Positions 12,561 through 25,859 are shown, counted from the stretch's first letter. The stretch: DNA of 64,000 bases from Eonycteris spelaea (GCA_003508835.1 PUFA01000034.1:558001-622000), one strand, 5' to 3'. The notes: generated from the letters alone by a model not told the origin. Program-made: numbers and translations.

Positions 12561-13580
12561 TGAAAGAATCTGAAGGCCTAATCCCACACCACCTAGATTT
12601 CACAACTAGAAGACGCTGCTAATCATGCTTTATTACACAGCCATTCGTCCGTCCTTCATCTTATTTTTTGTCGCATTTTAAATATGCTGCGGACACTAAG
12701 CTCACTGTATACCCTGGCCCATCTCTGCCCGGGCATAATTAACATCCATTTGGTAACTGTTAAGGTTCCTTTCTTGGGAATGAGGGTCCACGCCCTACAA
12801 AAGTCTTAGCTGTACCCTTCCGTGAGTTTTGACAAAAGTCCCGTAACTCAAATCACCTATGGAGACTCAGACCGCGTCCACTGCCTGGCGGGCCCTCGCG
12901 CTCCCTTCCTGAAAGCTACTCTCCGCTTCTCTCTCCAACCAGACGAGCTGCGCCCGTCGCAGGCGCTCAGAGGTGGGGGCTCGCTGTGTGCCCTTCGGTG
13001 CCTGCGCCTCCTTCCACCCGACGTCGGGTTTCGTAGGCGCCTCCACCATAAGGAGCCTCCAAACTCGCTCCGCCGCGGGCGCCGCGGGACAGAGAATCGC
13101 ATGCGGAGGGGGACACTTTCCTCTTCCCGGAGAACGCGATGGTCCTTCACTGGCTTCTCGACAGGCCCCTGGAGAGGACGGCAATTGCCTATCGTATCAT
13201 CACTGACTCTCCGGGCCTGCCAGGTGAGGAAGGAGCAAAGGCTCCCCCTCTTAGAACGGTAAGTTTACCTGACCTGGGGTATATGCGTTGGCTGTAAATA
13301 AAAGGTTACAATGACTCTTTCCACTCTAAGTTCAAAACCCCTTTCTTCTTTACCCCAAAGTCTTGCTTTAATCCACCCTAAGAAAATGTCCTTCCTTAAC
13401 AAAAAAAACCTGAGGACCATTGTCCTGGGTGACATGATGGTTCGAACCCACTGAGAAAAATGGCAGTAAAAAAAATCCACGCTGAACGCTTTGGATGCAA
13501 GAATCACAGACTAGATTCTCACACCTCACCTACAGACGGACCCCAGACGGTCCCAGAAGTTACCATTCGTGTCTCAATAG

Positions 13581-13584
<4 letters not shown>

Positions 13585-13619
<35 letters not shown>

Positions 13620-13631
13620 ACACACACACAC
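13585..13631. repeat. (AC)n microsatellite, 47 bp
   Basis: Alternating AC from 13585 with one CC interruption at 13618-13619, ending before CTACTGCGCC. On the minus strand it is a (GT)n tract within the transcript. Confidence 0.97.
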
Positions 13632-13708
13632 TACTGCGCCGAGCATCTGAGGACAGAGCCTCCCACCTACACCCCTCCTGTGGCCACAGGGCGCCCAACT
13701 ACCCCTCG

Positions 13709-13833
13709 CAGCCCGGATGCCCCGCCGGACACTGGCTCTGCTCGCAGCCTGGATGTCCCGCCGGACGCTGGCTCTGCACGCAGCCCGGATGCCCCGACGG
13801 CTGCCGGACGCTGGCTCTGCACGCAGCCTGGAG
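13709..13833. repeat. 36-bp minisatellite, about 3.3 copies
   Basis: Units start at 13709, 13745, 13781 and 13824 with CAGCCCGGATG or CAGCCTGGATG and run to GGCTCTGCACG or GGCTCTGCTCG. The first two are exactly 36 bp. The third has 7 extra bases in the CCGACGGCTGCCGG part. The last is broken off after CAGCCTGGAG. It is GC-rich with several CpGs per unit. Confidence 0.93.
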
Positions 13834-14339
13834 GAGAACGTGCCCTCTGGTTCTTCACCCCGAGCCGCAGCCCCGCCCGGGGCACCTGCCAGGCCCACTT
13901 GTGCCCCTCGGTGAAGAGCTGGCCCTGCCGTCCAGTCTCCGGCCTCGGCACAGCCGAGCCACGATCGACGGCAGCCGGACGGGAGACGGGCAGAGCTGGC
14001 CAGGGAGAGAGGACAGGAGCACAGGCGCCCGGCCTCCCCGATGCGATCTGTGCATTTTTCATGGCAGCTCCGGCTGGCTGCGCCGTGGCTCAGGACGGGC
14101 TGGACGTTACTGGCTGCACGAAGCTTGCAGGCCCTCACAGACTGCGAGCGGGCCCGAGCGAGCGCCCGCTGCAGACGCCGGCGTTCGGACACCGTGGCTG
14201 AGTCGCCACGGAGGGCTCGGCTCGCATGCCGCCTCCCTGGCCTTCGTCAGCGTTTCACTGTCACGACGTCTGTAACTCAGCACAGAAGAGGCATGAGCGT
14301 CCGCTATAAATCTCACAACACATGGAGGGCCCCTGTGCA

Positions 14340-14830
14340 CTTTAATCATTTGCTAACGGTTACAATAAGGTTGTATTAAAAATTTAAACTGCCCCACTTA
14401 AGCAATTTACCATCAAACGTCCATTTCCGGGAATGAACCCAGGGACGTGAATGTCGAACCCGTGGTCGGATTTATTGCACCAAAGAATATTCTCCTGATA
14501 TAGCTCTGATGACTGAAGTCTAATGGCTTTACTTTTATTACTTTTTAAGCGCTTAATGGGGAAATTTAGACATTTTCACAAGACGCGTTTCAACAAGAAT
14601 GGTACATTTAAAAATGACAGGTAGGGAAAGGTCTACGAGACGAGACAGCCCCAGATGAAATACAACAGTGGAAATTTTACGAAAATGACTAATACCACAG
14701 GCTTGCCTCTGCCATTATTCGTTTTTTTTCCCACCGTCTTAAATAGTCCAGAGACTATTTAGCAAAGAGTAGCCATAGAGAATTTTATTATCATATATGT
14801 AAAATTTTAAAGCCATTTAAAAAACGCCAC
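14340..14830. promoter_or_regulatory. AT-rich, CpG-poor block, candidate conserved element
   Basis: Unique AT-rich sequence including TCTAATGGCTTTAC, TTTTTAAGCGCTTAATGGGG and TTTATTATCATATATG between GC-rich blocks. No repeat is recognised. Confidence 0.3.
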
Positions 14831-16055
14831 AGTATTTAATTTCCCCCCGCACTCACTGCCACCTACCACAGGGAGCTTACAGCAACCCCGGCACGATGCC
14901 CGCGTAATTACCTGAGCCCAGCGAGGAGCGACCTTCTCTGCCAGCGCCCACACGGTCGGCGGGAAAACGAGCTTTAAGACGGTCAGGAGCAAGTTGGAAA
15001 GTTCCCCCGACTTGAAGTCATTCCCCCCTAACTTGGGCCCACACAGCGGTGATCCCTCAGACTTCAGTTAATGGCCAGGCAGTAACCCTGTCCATCACCG
15101 GGGCTGCAAATGTCTTCTCTTTCTCATCAGCTACACCGTTGCGCAGCTTAAACATGGACGCCCCTGCCACGGGGCGGGAAGTCGCACGGCCCGACCCACC
15201 GTCAGAGGGAGCGGGGATGACGCCAGGGGACCTGAGGGTCCCACGCTACGCCGCAGTTGATCTCTGTGTCTCCAAAAACGAAAAAGAAAAAACCGCCAGC
15301 ATTCGCTCTGACTGTACATTTCTCTGAGTTTGCCTGTTGGGCTTGAACCTGGTAATGACCGGTCTGAACTAGTATCATTAAGTTTTATGTGCGAAATCTA
15401 ATTTCCTGGAGAAATCTATTTTGTGTTGCATCTGCCAATGATATCGTCCCTAAAGTCCCCAACTTATTTTTTAAAGCTGAAAAAAAAAAAAAATCCCGCA
15501 AAACTGTCTTCCTGGAATAAAACCGGGCGCCCCTGGGCTGAGACGGGAGGCGTGTGGCTGGGGCGGGACGTGCCTCCCGAGGAGCCTGGCGCCGGCTCTG
15601 CGGGACACCCGGTGGGGCGACGGGCTGACGTCGGGATTCTGCGCCCCACGCACGGAGCGGCTGAATCGCATTTTTGCTAACGAGAGCGGGTGGTCCGATC
15701 GTGCAAGGCAACGCCACGAGGGAGCGGGAGGGGGTGTCCCTGAGGCGCAGACTTCGTGCGTGCGGGCATTTCTGTGCGTGTGCGCACGCGTGTGCATGTG
15801 CGCGCACTCGGGGCCCAGCTGGCAGCGTCCCTGACCGGCACGAAGCAACTCAAGGGCTCAGGGCTGCGCGGCTCCAACAGCGGACGTGCCACCACCAGCT
15901 TCCCGCTTCCTATCACATCCACTTCACCCCTAATTACATTAATCGTGTCTTTCAAATTAAAATTGATGTAGCCCATTAACGCACCACTCCCGGGATGCGG
16001 AGCTCCTAGGCTGACTGCCTCACCTGAAGAAGCCTGCGGCTTGGCTGTGACCGCG

Positions 16056-16069
16056 CTGCCACCTAGCGG
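16056..16069 (-). promoter_or_regulatory. CTCF-like motif, minus orientation
   Basis: CTGCCACCTAGCGG on the plus strand is the reverse complement of a CTCF core (CCACNAGGTGGCAG) with one mismatch. It sits in GC-rich unique intron sequence. Binding is inferred, not shown. Confidence 0.5.
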
Positions 16070-19000
16070 CCCCCACTGTCACCTACCCGGCCTCAGAGCA
16101 GCTCTGGCTCAGGCCTGAAAACAGGGATTTCTGAGAGGCATGGCGAACTGCTCGGTTTTGACCTATCTCTAGGGCAGCCAAACATGCTCTTTAGAGAACC
16201 TCAGGAGAACATGCCCTGATGAGAACTATTCACCTCATACGGCAGGCAAAGCAGACGACGTGAATCACAAATTACCTTCAGATTACAGAATCCCGAGGGT
16301 TGAGGCAAGAAGCCAAGCCAAACACAAACCTCAAAATGAAAAATAACTAAATGGGTAGCTTTGCTGGTCTGTGAATCGTATCCCAGTGAATCCGCTAACT
16401 TAGAAGTAAACAGGAGCTCGTCGGCGTGCCGATGAGGGTTTGCTTTTTCAAGTCCTCTAGTGACAATCTCCCAAGTTACTGGGGAATCTCTGCCGGTGAC
16501 TGTCTGGAACGTTGGTAAACGTGTGCTGACGGAACACGTGACAGAGGCGGTAAGTGTGACAGGGCAGAGGGTGGGTGCTGCCGCCAGACCCCTGGGTTCC
16601 CAGGGACGCCCCGGCCCTGCGCTCACGGTCTCGGCAGGGAGCGCGGACGTGGGGTCACCGCCGTCACTGCTGAGCCGTGCAGCCTTCCTCTTCGTCGGGA
16701 GCTGCTCTGAGCACTGAGCCACGACCACGGCATGAAGGGAGCCCTACTGTCGCCCTGTCCGCCCGCCGAGGGGCCCGGCCCCTCCCGCAGGCCACGAGGC
16801 AGCACGGCGGCTGGTGGCTCCCTGGCCGCACGGGGAGAAGGCCCGGAGGGGGAGACGGGCCGTCAGCAAAGGAGGAAGCTGCAGAGGGTGACTCCGGTGG
16901 GGGGGGCCGCGGCCCCGGTGCTGGTGGTCCTGTGACAGGAGACAGGGCCGGGGCACCAGCAGAACGCGGGGAGGAAGGCGGAGAGGGGCCAGGCGTGCCC
17001 CGCTGCCTCACCCGGGGGTGGCACGGTGCCACGCAGGGACCCTCCCGCACGCGGGGTGCAAGCCAGCCCAGCCTCCTCGGCCCCTCCTCACCGAGCCGCG
17101 CTGTGGATCATCACATCATGGGCTCCGTCGCCGCAGTGCAGACAGAGACCCACCTCCTGCCTCCGTGGCGCTCATTAGCCATATCTACAGAGGGTCTCAC
17201 ATCTCGTACGTATTTACAACAGAAGGAAACAGGATCGTCAGCACCACAACACAGGGAAAACGCTGCCGGCCCGTGCACCTGGCTCTCCCGGCACCGGGAA
17301 GCTCGGGGCTCCTTAGCCCCCGACCACCTTTGCCCGAAGCTCCAGCACCAACACGGTGACAGCACCTCCCTGGAAAAAACACCGTCACAGGTCCCCAAAC
17401 TCCATTTCCGACATCAGTCTGTCTCTGAAATCCTTCCTGGGGACTAACATCCTGAAGAGACGCGTGGACGCAGAATTTAAGACAAAGGCTCTTACCCCGC
17501 CCCCACCCGTCCCCAGAGAAAACTCAATGCGCACAGGACAGTCAGTGAGCCGGACGGGGCAGCACGCTGCCTGCAGCCCCGTCGTCCTGCAGAGGACCGA
17601 CACTTCTGCGTCCCAAACTGAGTGTTTACCTCCCGACCGCAGAGAAGTCGGCGGATGGTGACAGAGGAAAGATTTTACGCTTCCCGGGGCAACGTGACCT
17701 GTTCTGCAAGGAGACTCTGACCATGGGACTCGCCCAGCTTCACCGTGGAAAAGGCCCTGACAGCCACGGTCACCGAGGGCAGTTTCTATCCTCCTATAAA
17801 ATGACCTCTTGGTGGTTTAAATGCGCTCACGTTTGGGTCGTCAGGGCACCAAGTGAAGGTGACATCAGGGCCGATCCCCTCCCGCCGAGGGGACCCACAC
17901 AGCTCCGTGCCCAGCAGGGCGGGCAGTATTCACCCCGGGTCGCCGCTAGCCACGGACCCGAGCGCCTGGCAGGACTCGTGGGCTCCCAGCCCCTCTGAGC
18001 CTCCCTGGTTTGCGCCCTGAGGCCTGCGACACCCTGAACTTCCTCTCTCTCTCCCCCAGAACGCACGTAAGGACGACCCCGTCCACGGAAAATCCAACTG
18101 CAGCCTCGGGAGGAAACACTCGACTTGCCCGGCCAGGCGCCGGCACACGTACACCGTGGCCTCGTCTCGATGGCCCAGGGACTGGCCCCGGAGAGATGGG
18201 CGGATGGACGACACAGGCAGCCAGTGCCCACACCTCCGAGCGCCCCCTGGGCGCCCACCGCACCCTCGCCCTGTTCTCTCACGCGGGACGGAGAACGGCT
18301 GGTCACTCCTCCAGCACCGACCACCTCTGTGTCGACGCCGAGACGGCACCGACAGTGCCAGAGGCTCTGACCGGACTCCGGGGACCTCCGCGGAGGCGGC
18401 CGGCTGCGGCGAGGAGCCCACCGCCGGCCCCCTACCCATTGCTTGATCACCGCGTCCGGCCGGGCGGGACCGCAGGGCGCGGCGCAGTTTCCAGGGGGGA
18501 CGCCGCCCTCCTCAGCGCCGATCGCCTCGCCGCCGGCCGCGTGCAGGCTGCGGTCTTGCTGGTCTTGCCTTCTGACCCGCGCCTTCCTGTCGGCCCGCTG
18601 GCTGTGCCAGATCCGAGCTGGTGTGACTGACGGGCGAGAAGCATCCGATTCTGGCCCCGTCTCAGCCGCAAACAGGCCACACCACGACTCGGACCGTGGT
18701 GGGTGACAGGGCCGCTGCTGTTTCTGTTTTACAAGTTTTCCAGACGTGGGTTCTTTCATCAGGCAATGCCATACAGTCTGAGGGGAAAAGTTCTATCTAG
18801 AGAAAAGGTAACTATTCTTCGAACTTTCTTTTCAAGCCTTGACACAGAGCCGCTCGGGGACCATCTTGCTGCAGGTCCTTTGTAACTTTTGCCAGGGCAC
18901 ATGGGATTAACATTGTTGGTCCCTTTATTTCTCACGAAACGTCGATGGGCCAAGGGACAGACAGCCTTCTGCAGACTGACCTCTCTCCTTGGGGCAAAGT

Positions 19001-20699
19001 CCACCCGGAAGCCGATTACTGGCACAGGTCACAGGTGATCAGGGCGCAGGGGCGGCCCTGGCAGGCTAATGTCCATGCACACATGCAGGGGAGGGTACTG
19101 CCACCCACGGGGGCTCCGCGCAGGTCCGGGAATGTCGCAGCTGACCGTGCCGCTCTGAAGGGTAAGAGCCCAAGATGCCGGAAGCGGGAGCCGGGCACCT
19201 CGGTCACCAGCAGGCACTCGGGGGGCTGGCCGCATGCGTGCCCTGGGGGCGAGTCTCACGACCAGCCTTCCAGCTCCGGGTCTGGTGAAGCCACGCTGGC
19301 ACACGCCAGTGTAGACGAGGCACAAAACCACAGGCTTGAGAGGAAATCACGTCACAGTCCCTTCTCTCTTTAAAAGCAGGTTATTAAAAAGGATACAGAA
19401 TAAAGGCCTAATTTTGTCTTAAAGTACTGAACACTGACCAGCCGGGCATACAGTAAGACGTTTACTACTGGAAGGTAGGCCACAGGTGATTTTAATTGGC
19501 TTCCTTAGCGTTTTCTGTATTTCTACAAACAGGTATTACTCTAATTAGGAAACACACGTTTGTCTAAATATGTGTGAGTAGGTAATACAGGGAAGTGTGT
19601 ATTTTAACATAAACGGACGTGAACCACACTCTGAAAAGCGAAGCTCCTTGTGGAAAGGAGCTGACAATATTTTAGCTGCTGGCGGTAACGGCTTCCCGCC
19701 TCCCAGGGCAGGGCCCACTCGAGCACAAACCAAGCTGTCCCTGCATCATGCGCCTTGACCGGTCATCAGAGCCGCAGAAAAAGCGCTTGGCATGGATGCA
19801 ACGCGCACGTCCCCAACGTCACCTGGCCAGGGGAACGGTGGTGCATGGAGCTGTCCTTTGGTCAGCTGACTGGCTTTAGTCAACGCTCCAGCCGTCCTGT
19901 TTTACAGCCATTAAGTTAACTACATCTCACGCTGAAAGATCGCCTTTGTACAACACTTCTTCAACGACGTCCTCACTGTTCTCGTATTACACAACAGCGT
20001 GAACCGGAACAACTATCTGTGTGTGTTTCTTTAACAAGTCGTTGGGGAAAGAGCCCGCCCAGGAGAAGGGCCGCGGACAGAGGAGGGGCTGGCCGCCTCA
20101 CCGTCGCCCTCGCACACCTAACGCACAGGCGGGAACCGCAAGGGCCGGGCCAAGAGCCCAGGGCCGGGAAACACCCGGGGAGAGAGAGCCGGCATTTACA
20201 GTTTCTAGCCCGACACGGCGCAAGGTTTCACTCGCATGACTCATTAGGACAGTCACTGAAGTCTGCAGCCAGGGATATTCATGAGATTGATGTTTTTCAC
20301 ACTGGATTTTAGCAGCAGGTTTTTCTTCTTCCGTAAGAAATTCCTCCTGCGACTCTGACAAAGATCTACCCGCAGCCGTGGTCGCCAGCTCCGCCCGGAG
20401 TCGTGCTTCCCGCAGGTCCTGTGGACCCGCCCTGGCCCCTTCCAAGTGGCTTAACGCAGTGAAGTGTGCGCTGCATTCGATGGAAACATACGGAAACTGG
20501 GCCACAGCTCTGTCTACGCGGGCTCGCTCTCAAGGGCTCGTTTGCAGGGGCTGGCAAAACGTTCTTCTTTGGCACCGAAAGACTCGTCTATGAAAGCCGG
20601 CCTCCCAGGGGACGTTACTCCTCATTCCGGGTGAAATTACCTAATTCTCTTCTTGCTTGCGACCTTCTGCCAGGTTTCCACGACCCCAAGGACTGAAAA

Positions 20700-21000
20700 G
20701 TAGAACTCGCCAAGTTATATTTGCTTCTTTATAAATTCTCAACACTCAACTTATAAGTAACCAGATATAAGACACTTAATTTGTATCGAATAGTCTGCGA
20801 TTTGATGCTTCTCATTTGAGGTACAAATGTGCAAATTAGTCCCAATTTTCAAAGAAGGAATTTCAAAATTTCTGATCTGAGATGCTATAATTTCTAATGA
20901 AAGTTACGTGGTAGGAGAAAATAAAGGGAAAAGCAAGAAATAAATGAAAAAGAGCAGCGAGAAGTGCTCAACCTTAGGGATAAAAATAACTAATAGAAAA
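20700..21000. other. AT-rich unique stretch before the L1
   Basis: CpG-poor AT-rich DNA of about 300 bp with GTACAAATGTGCAAATTAG-type sequence. It contains no clear repeat, exon or motif cluster. Confidence 0.4.
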
Positions 21001-22899
21001 GGGAGGAAAAAAATCTCAAGATCTCAGGCTCTTCTCTCCACCGTGCTCTCCGCCCGCCCTGAGCCCACAAAGACAAGAGCTACAAACTCTCCAGAAGCAT
21101 CCTCAGCACAGCAGTGATTGTAACCGCTGTTCCTGACGCCGTCAGTGACACTGCCACGTCCACGAAAGAACATCTACGTTCCCAGACGCCAACCAGCTGA
21201 CTTCCCTCTGCCCAGCAACGTCAGCCAGACTCTCGTCTGCCTCGCCACCTCTAGCTGCCAGACGGCAGAGAGGAGCCAGGGCCCCAGACAGGGAGGGGAG
21301 ACAGCTGTGTGGAGAGGCTCCACCCCAAACCCTCACAGCCCAGGTGTCAGTGACAGGCCCACGCTCCACCTGGTTTCTGATCAAGGATGCAGACCCTCAA
21401 ATGAGAACCTGGGCTGTCACTAGTGAAAAAGACCAGCGACCCAGTCAAGGTGGCGGAGCAGGGAGCCGCTGTGCCCGCCTCCTCCCACGACCACGTCATA
21501 AGTACAGCTAAGTACAGAACCATCTCCAGTGAGAACCGCCTGAGGTCTGGCTGAGCAGGAGTCCCACAACTGGGGACGCTCAGAAGAGGCCACCTCGAGA
21601 CTGGTAGGAGGGCAGAGACGCGGAGCGGGCTGGCCCCACACCGCACGTGGCGGTTGAGAATCGAGACGGACGTCTCAGCCGCGGAGGTCCCACCTGAGGA
21701 GTGAGGGGACCCAGCCCCACACTGGGCTCCCAGGAAGAGAAGGCCCCACAACCTCTGGCTGTGAAAACCCGTGGGGAGGGAGGCTGCGTGGGACGCGGGG
21801 ATGCGGGAATCGCAGACCTTCCCCTTAAGGGCCCGCGGGCGGACTCACCGCTCATGGCCTCGCTGGCTCTGAGCGCCAGTACAGGGGCTGCAGCTCGAGG
21901 GGCGCCAGGGTCACATGGGGAGGAACCGGGGTGTCTGGCTTCAGGGCAAGGGCTGGAGGGGCGGCTTTCTCCCGGACAGACGTGCTGGCGGAGGCCACTG
22001 TCCCTGTGCCGGGTCCTCCCTCATGTGGCAGGCAGACCCAGGGGCCGCCATGTTGAGTCTCCATCACCTGGCTGATGCCGCTAGCCCCGCCCACGTGATT
22101 CCTTGAGGCCCCGCCCCTCCCAACTTCCGGGCCCACCCACGCCGCTTCCAGTGGCTTTTCCATATGAATAGCCTGTGTTGACTCATGCTGAGGACTTCCC
22201 TAAAATCTCTCAGAGGTTCACAGACCTCAAACAACAGCACCTGGCCTTGGTGTGCCCCGTACCCTTTGCTGAGCAGCCCAAGCCCGGCACCAGGGGCAGC
22301 TGCCTCACTTGACAGCTCAGCCTCTCCCAGGTGCCTGCAATCCCAGCACAAGTGGCAACATCTGCAGATCACTTTGTAGTTCATGCCAAGTGGCCCCAGG
22401 CAGGCCACAGGCAGTGGCCGACTGTGGCTGACACCACAGAACCAGCACACCCAGTGGCCAGGTTCACACACAGCAGAGCACCACCCAACCACCCCCACAA
22501 ATGACACACCCAAAGGGCAGACTGGGCAGGCGCCGGAGCCCCAGTAACGCGAATCCTGCTCCACGGGGTCAGCCCCGCAAAACAGCTCCTCCAGTGGAGT
22601 CACAGCCCGTCCTCACGACCAGACGGCCTGAGGGTCAGTCCCTCCGACTGATGTGCAAGTAGCGATCAAGGCTCAACTGCAACAGGAGGGTGACCAGGGA
22701 GACTACACCACGGGGCCCCACTGGCTGTCGACTACGTAAGGCCACCCTCCTAAGACTGGGAAACACAGCAGCTCCAAAACACAGAAACAAAGACAGGGAG
22801 GCGGGACAAATGCGGAGACGAACGTGTCCCACATGAAAAAACAAACAAAACAAAAAAACCAAAGCTCCAGAAAAAGAACTAAACAACATAGAATGAAGC

Positions 22900-23690
22900 A
22901 ATCTAGCAGAGGCAGAATTCAAAATCCTGGTTCTCAGGATGCTCAATGACCTCAACGAGAACGTCAACACAGAGAGAGGAAACATAAAAATGAACGTAGA
23001 AAACAAAAAAGAGCCAGTCAGAAGTGAAGACTACATTAGGCGGAATCAACAGAGTAGACAAAGTAAAGGATCCCATCCGGGATTTGACACGCAAGGTAGC
23101 AGAAAACACCCAATCAGAACAGCAACAAGAACAAAGAATACAAAAAAATGAGGACAGTTAAAGGGGCCTCTGGGCCAACATCGAGTGTAACAACATTCAC
23201 AAGGTAGGGGGACAGAAAGAGGAGAGAGCGAGCAAGGGTTTGAAAACCTATTTGAAGAAATAATGATGGACAACCTCCCTAACCTGGCTAAGGAAATAGA
23301 CATACAAGCCCAGGAAGCAGAGAGTCCCAAACAAGATGAACCCAAAGGGCCCACACCCAGACACGTCGTCATTAAAACGCCAAAGGTGAAAGACAAAGAG
23401 AGGCTCTTAAAAGCAGCAGGAGAAGAGCTGTTAGTTACCTACACGGGAGCTCCATGAGCGGTCAGCTGATTCCTCAACAGAAACTTTGCAGGCAGAAGGT
23501 ATGACACGAAATATTCAAAGTGAGGGAAAGCAAGGACCTCCAACCAAGATTACTCCATGCAGCAAGGTTATCATTTAGAAAGGAAGGACAGATAAGGAGC
23601 TTCCCAGACAAGAAAGGGCTAAAGGAGTTCGTCACCACCAAGTCAGTATGACAGGAAATGTTAGAGGGAGAAGAGATAGAAAATATGAAT
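22900..23690 (+). pseudogene. Decayed L1 ORF1 (RNA-binding protein) remnant
   Basis: Several short frames together match L1 ORF1p. One at 22939-23151 carries MLNDLNENVNTE. Another at 23263-23457 carries NLPNLAKEIDIQAQEAE and PTPRHVVIKTPKVKDKERLL, which is the conserved C-terminal RNA-binding part. The following DNA continues the family in other frames (AGACTTTGCAGGCAGAAGG-like, then CAAGGTTATCATTTAGA). At least three frame changes and a stop after the GAP motif make it non-functional. Confidence 0.8.
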
Positions 23691-23734
23691 AATAAAAGGG
23701 CAATAGCTTCACATCTATCAACAGTTCCTTTAGA

Positions 23735-23975
23735 GGTAAATGGATTAAATGCGCCAATCAAAAGACTTAACTGTAGCTGAAGCGATAAGAAAACAGGTTC
23801 CTTACATATGCTGCCTACGAGAGACGTACGTAGAAGGAAAGACACAAAGAGACTCAAAGTGAGGGGCTAAAACAAGATATTTCGTGAAAGCGGAAAGGAA
23901 ACCAAAAACCTGGGGGAGCGGTCCCTACGCCAGACGAGACAGACTTAAAGCAAAGGCTGTAACGAGAGACAAAGA
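23735..23975 (+). pseudogene. L1 ORF2 endonuclease fragment, cut off at a deletion junction
   Basis: On the plus strand, in changing frames, are AATGGATTAAATGCGCCAAT, ATATGCTGCCTACGAGAGAC and GTAACGAGAGACAAAGAAG. These correspond to the ORF2 N-terminal stretches around LNAPIKR, ICCLQETH and TVTRDKE. At about 23977 the sequence jumps to the far 3' part of the L1. Only about 80 codons of ORF2 remain and they are not in one frame. Confidence 0.7.
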
Positions 23976-24898
23976 AGCACCCAGTCAGCCCACTTCTGGG
24001 TATTCTCCGAAGAAAGCCAAAACACAGCCGTTTGAAGACATGAGCATCCATTTGTCCACTGCAGCAACACTCACAGCGGTCAAGATACGGAGGCCAACTA
24101 AGTGCCCCTCACTAGACGAACAAAGAAGAGGCGCATACAGACAACGGAATACGACTCAGTCATAAAAGGAGGAAGCCCTGCCCTCTGTGACAACATGGAT
24201 GGACCCAGAGGGTGCTGTGCTGAGCGAAAAGATTCACACGGAGAAAGAGAAATACGTATGAGTGCACCTGTATGTGGAACTTAAAAAAAAAAAGACAAAC
24301 AAAACAGAAAAAAACTCCCAGACTCAGAGAACATTCTGATGGCTGCAGTGTGGGACGGGGGGTGGGAAGGCATTAAGAAGCATGAATCGGTAGTCAAAAA
24401 ACAGTGCTGAGTACGGTGTCAGATGGGAACCAGACTTACCGGGGTGATCGCTTTGTAAGTGATACAAAGGTCTAATCACTATGCTGTGCACCCGAAGCTG
24501 ATATAATAATGCAGGTCAACTATAATTTAAAAATAAAAAATTATTTAAAATAAGAAGACTAAATCTAGTTATTCAATTTTTAAAAAGGCACGTCTTTTGC
24601 CAAATCTTCTTTAATTCTCCTCTAAAGTTACGCAGGAGGCAAAAAGGAAGACGGGACGAGTAGCCACACAGAATACACCATTTCATTTTTTAATGCTGCC
24701 CCCCCCCCATTCCAATGAATGAACTTTCACTTCTGCGTTCACGTACTGCTGATCCAGTACGCCACACTCTGTGGAGTGTGTCTTATCGCAGCTCTAAACG
24801 ATCTCCTAGACCAGTGAGTTTTATTACGTCTCTTCTCCATCGTGACAGCCAAAGGAAAAAATATGCCAGGGAGAATGATCCTTAGGAGGGCTTCGGAT

Positions 24899-24910
24899 GC
24901 CCCCTAGTGG
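24899..24910 (-). promoter_or_regulatory. CTCF-like motif, minus orientation
   Basis: GCCCCCTAGTGG on the plus strand is the reverse complement of CCACTAGGGGGC, a full CTCF core. It lies about 350 bp beyond the L1 3' end. Confidence 0.5.
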
Positions 24911-25833
24911 CATTTTACTCAATTACAAAATCGTGTGCTTGAAAGCAAACGCTTCTTTTCAGTGTATGTTCACGGAATCTCTGCGACCCTGTCACAGAGC
25001 CAGTGCTATATTTCTCACACAGTCTACGACACAGAAAAAACACAGCTGGGTGGATGAGTTTTTATCAAACAGCTTTTCTAGAAATAATTTAGGTTAGCTT
25101 ATAATACTGCAATTCACCCCCAAACCCTGAGTATCAAATGGCTTACATTTTATTAAAAATCATGAAAACCTCAAGGAGCGTTTTTGTTCAGTACCCTGGC
25201 TCTTGAGGAATAACACTTACAGAATCCAGATAAAAATGTGCTGCTAAGAGGTGCAGACCTCACGTTAGCTTCTCATTTGCCACTGACCACGCGTCTGCAG
25301 GGACTGGCCTCGGGCCCGCCGGCTCCTCCGGGAGTGGCGGGTGGGGCTGGACAGGGCCTCGGATCCTTCCCACCTGAAACTCTGCAAGTCTGCAGATTGG
25401 GCACAAATTTAAACGCAGGAAGGCCTTGGTACTGCGTTAGAAATGAAATCTCGGTGCGGGGGTGGGGGCTTCCTGGCACCCGATGATGGTGCGGCACTCA
25501 GTACCCGCCCCCCCCACCTGGATACAGAAAAGGGACACCTGTCTCGGAGGAAACCAGAGTTGGGACAGACTCCCCGGAGACTCTGAGACAACAAAGACCA
25601 AAAGCCATAAAGCAAGTCGCTGGCCCGGCAGCCTCACTTCTGGAGGCGTATCGTAAGCCATGTTAAGGATGGAGACGAGGCTTAGGTGAAGAGCCATGCA
25701 CTGAAGCACTGATCCTACAGCAAACAAACAAACTGGGAAAAACCATTACACGTTTAACGGGAAGTTGCACCCTAGAAAAAGTATCTATTTGAAAAGGCAG
25801 GATGTAAAACGTTACAACGCCCAATCATCCATT

Positions 25834-25859
25834 TACACACACACACACACACACACACA
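25834..25859. repeat. (AC)n microsatellite, 26 bp
   Basis: Uninterrupted AC repeat in an AT-richer stretch, ending in CAACCAGGCC. Confidence 0.96.

Larger units (their letters stand above)
21446..24545 (+). mobile_element. LINE-1 with intact ends but most of ORF2 deleted
   Basis: Seen: a 5' end CAAGGTGGCGGAGCAGGGAG, a GC-rich 5' UTR to about 22800, ORF1-like sequence from about 22900 to 23690, the start of ORF2 (endonuclease region) at about 23735-23975, then an abrupt change to the L1 3' end. The 3' end has CACTTCTGGGTATTCTCCG, AACATGGATGGACCCAGAGG, TATGTGGAACTT and a terminal AATAAAAAATTATTTAAAAT. Known: the missing part would be about 3 kb or more of ORF2 including reverse transcriptase. 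The plus orientation is opposite to AGAP1. No target-site duplication could be defined. The copy is old, judged by frame breaks throughout. Confidence 0.85.

Noticed and set aside
13460..14275. Plus-strand 271-codon frame with His-Thr repeats and repeated Gln-Pro-Gly-Cys-Pro units
   Set aside because: The His-Thr run is the (AC)n microsatellite and the repeated units are the 36-bp minisatellite; neither is evidence of a protein.
17827..18759. Minus-strand 310-codon frame
   Set aside because: Low-complexity Arg/Gly/Ser composition, frames equally open on the other strand, no recognisable homology.
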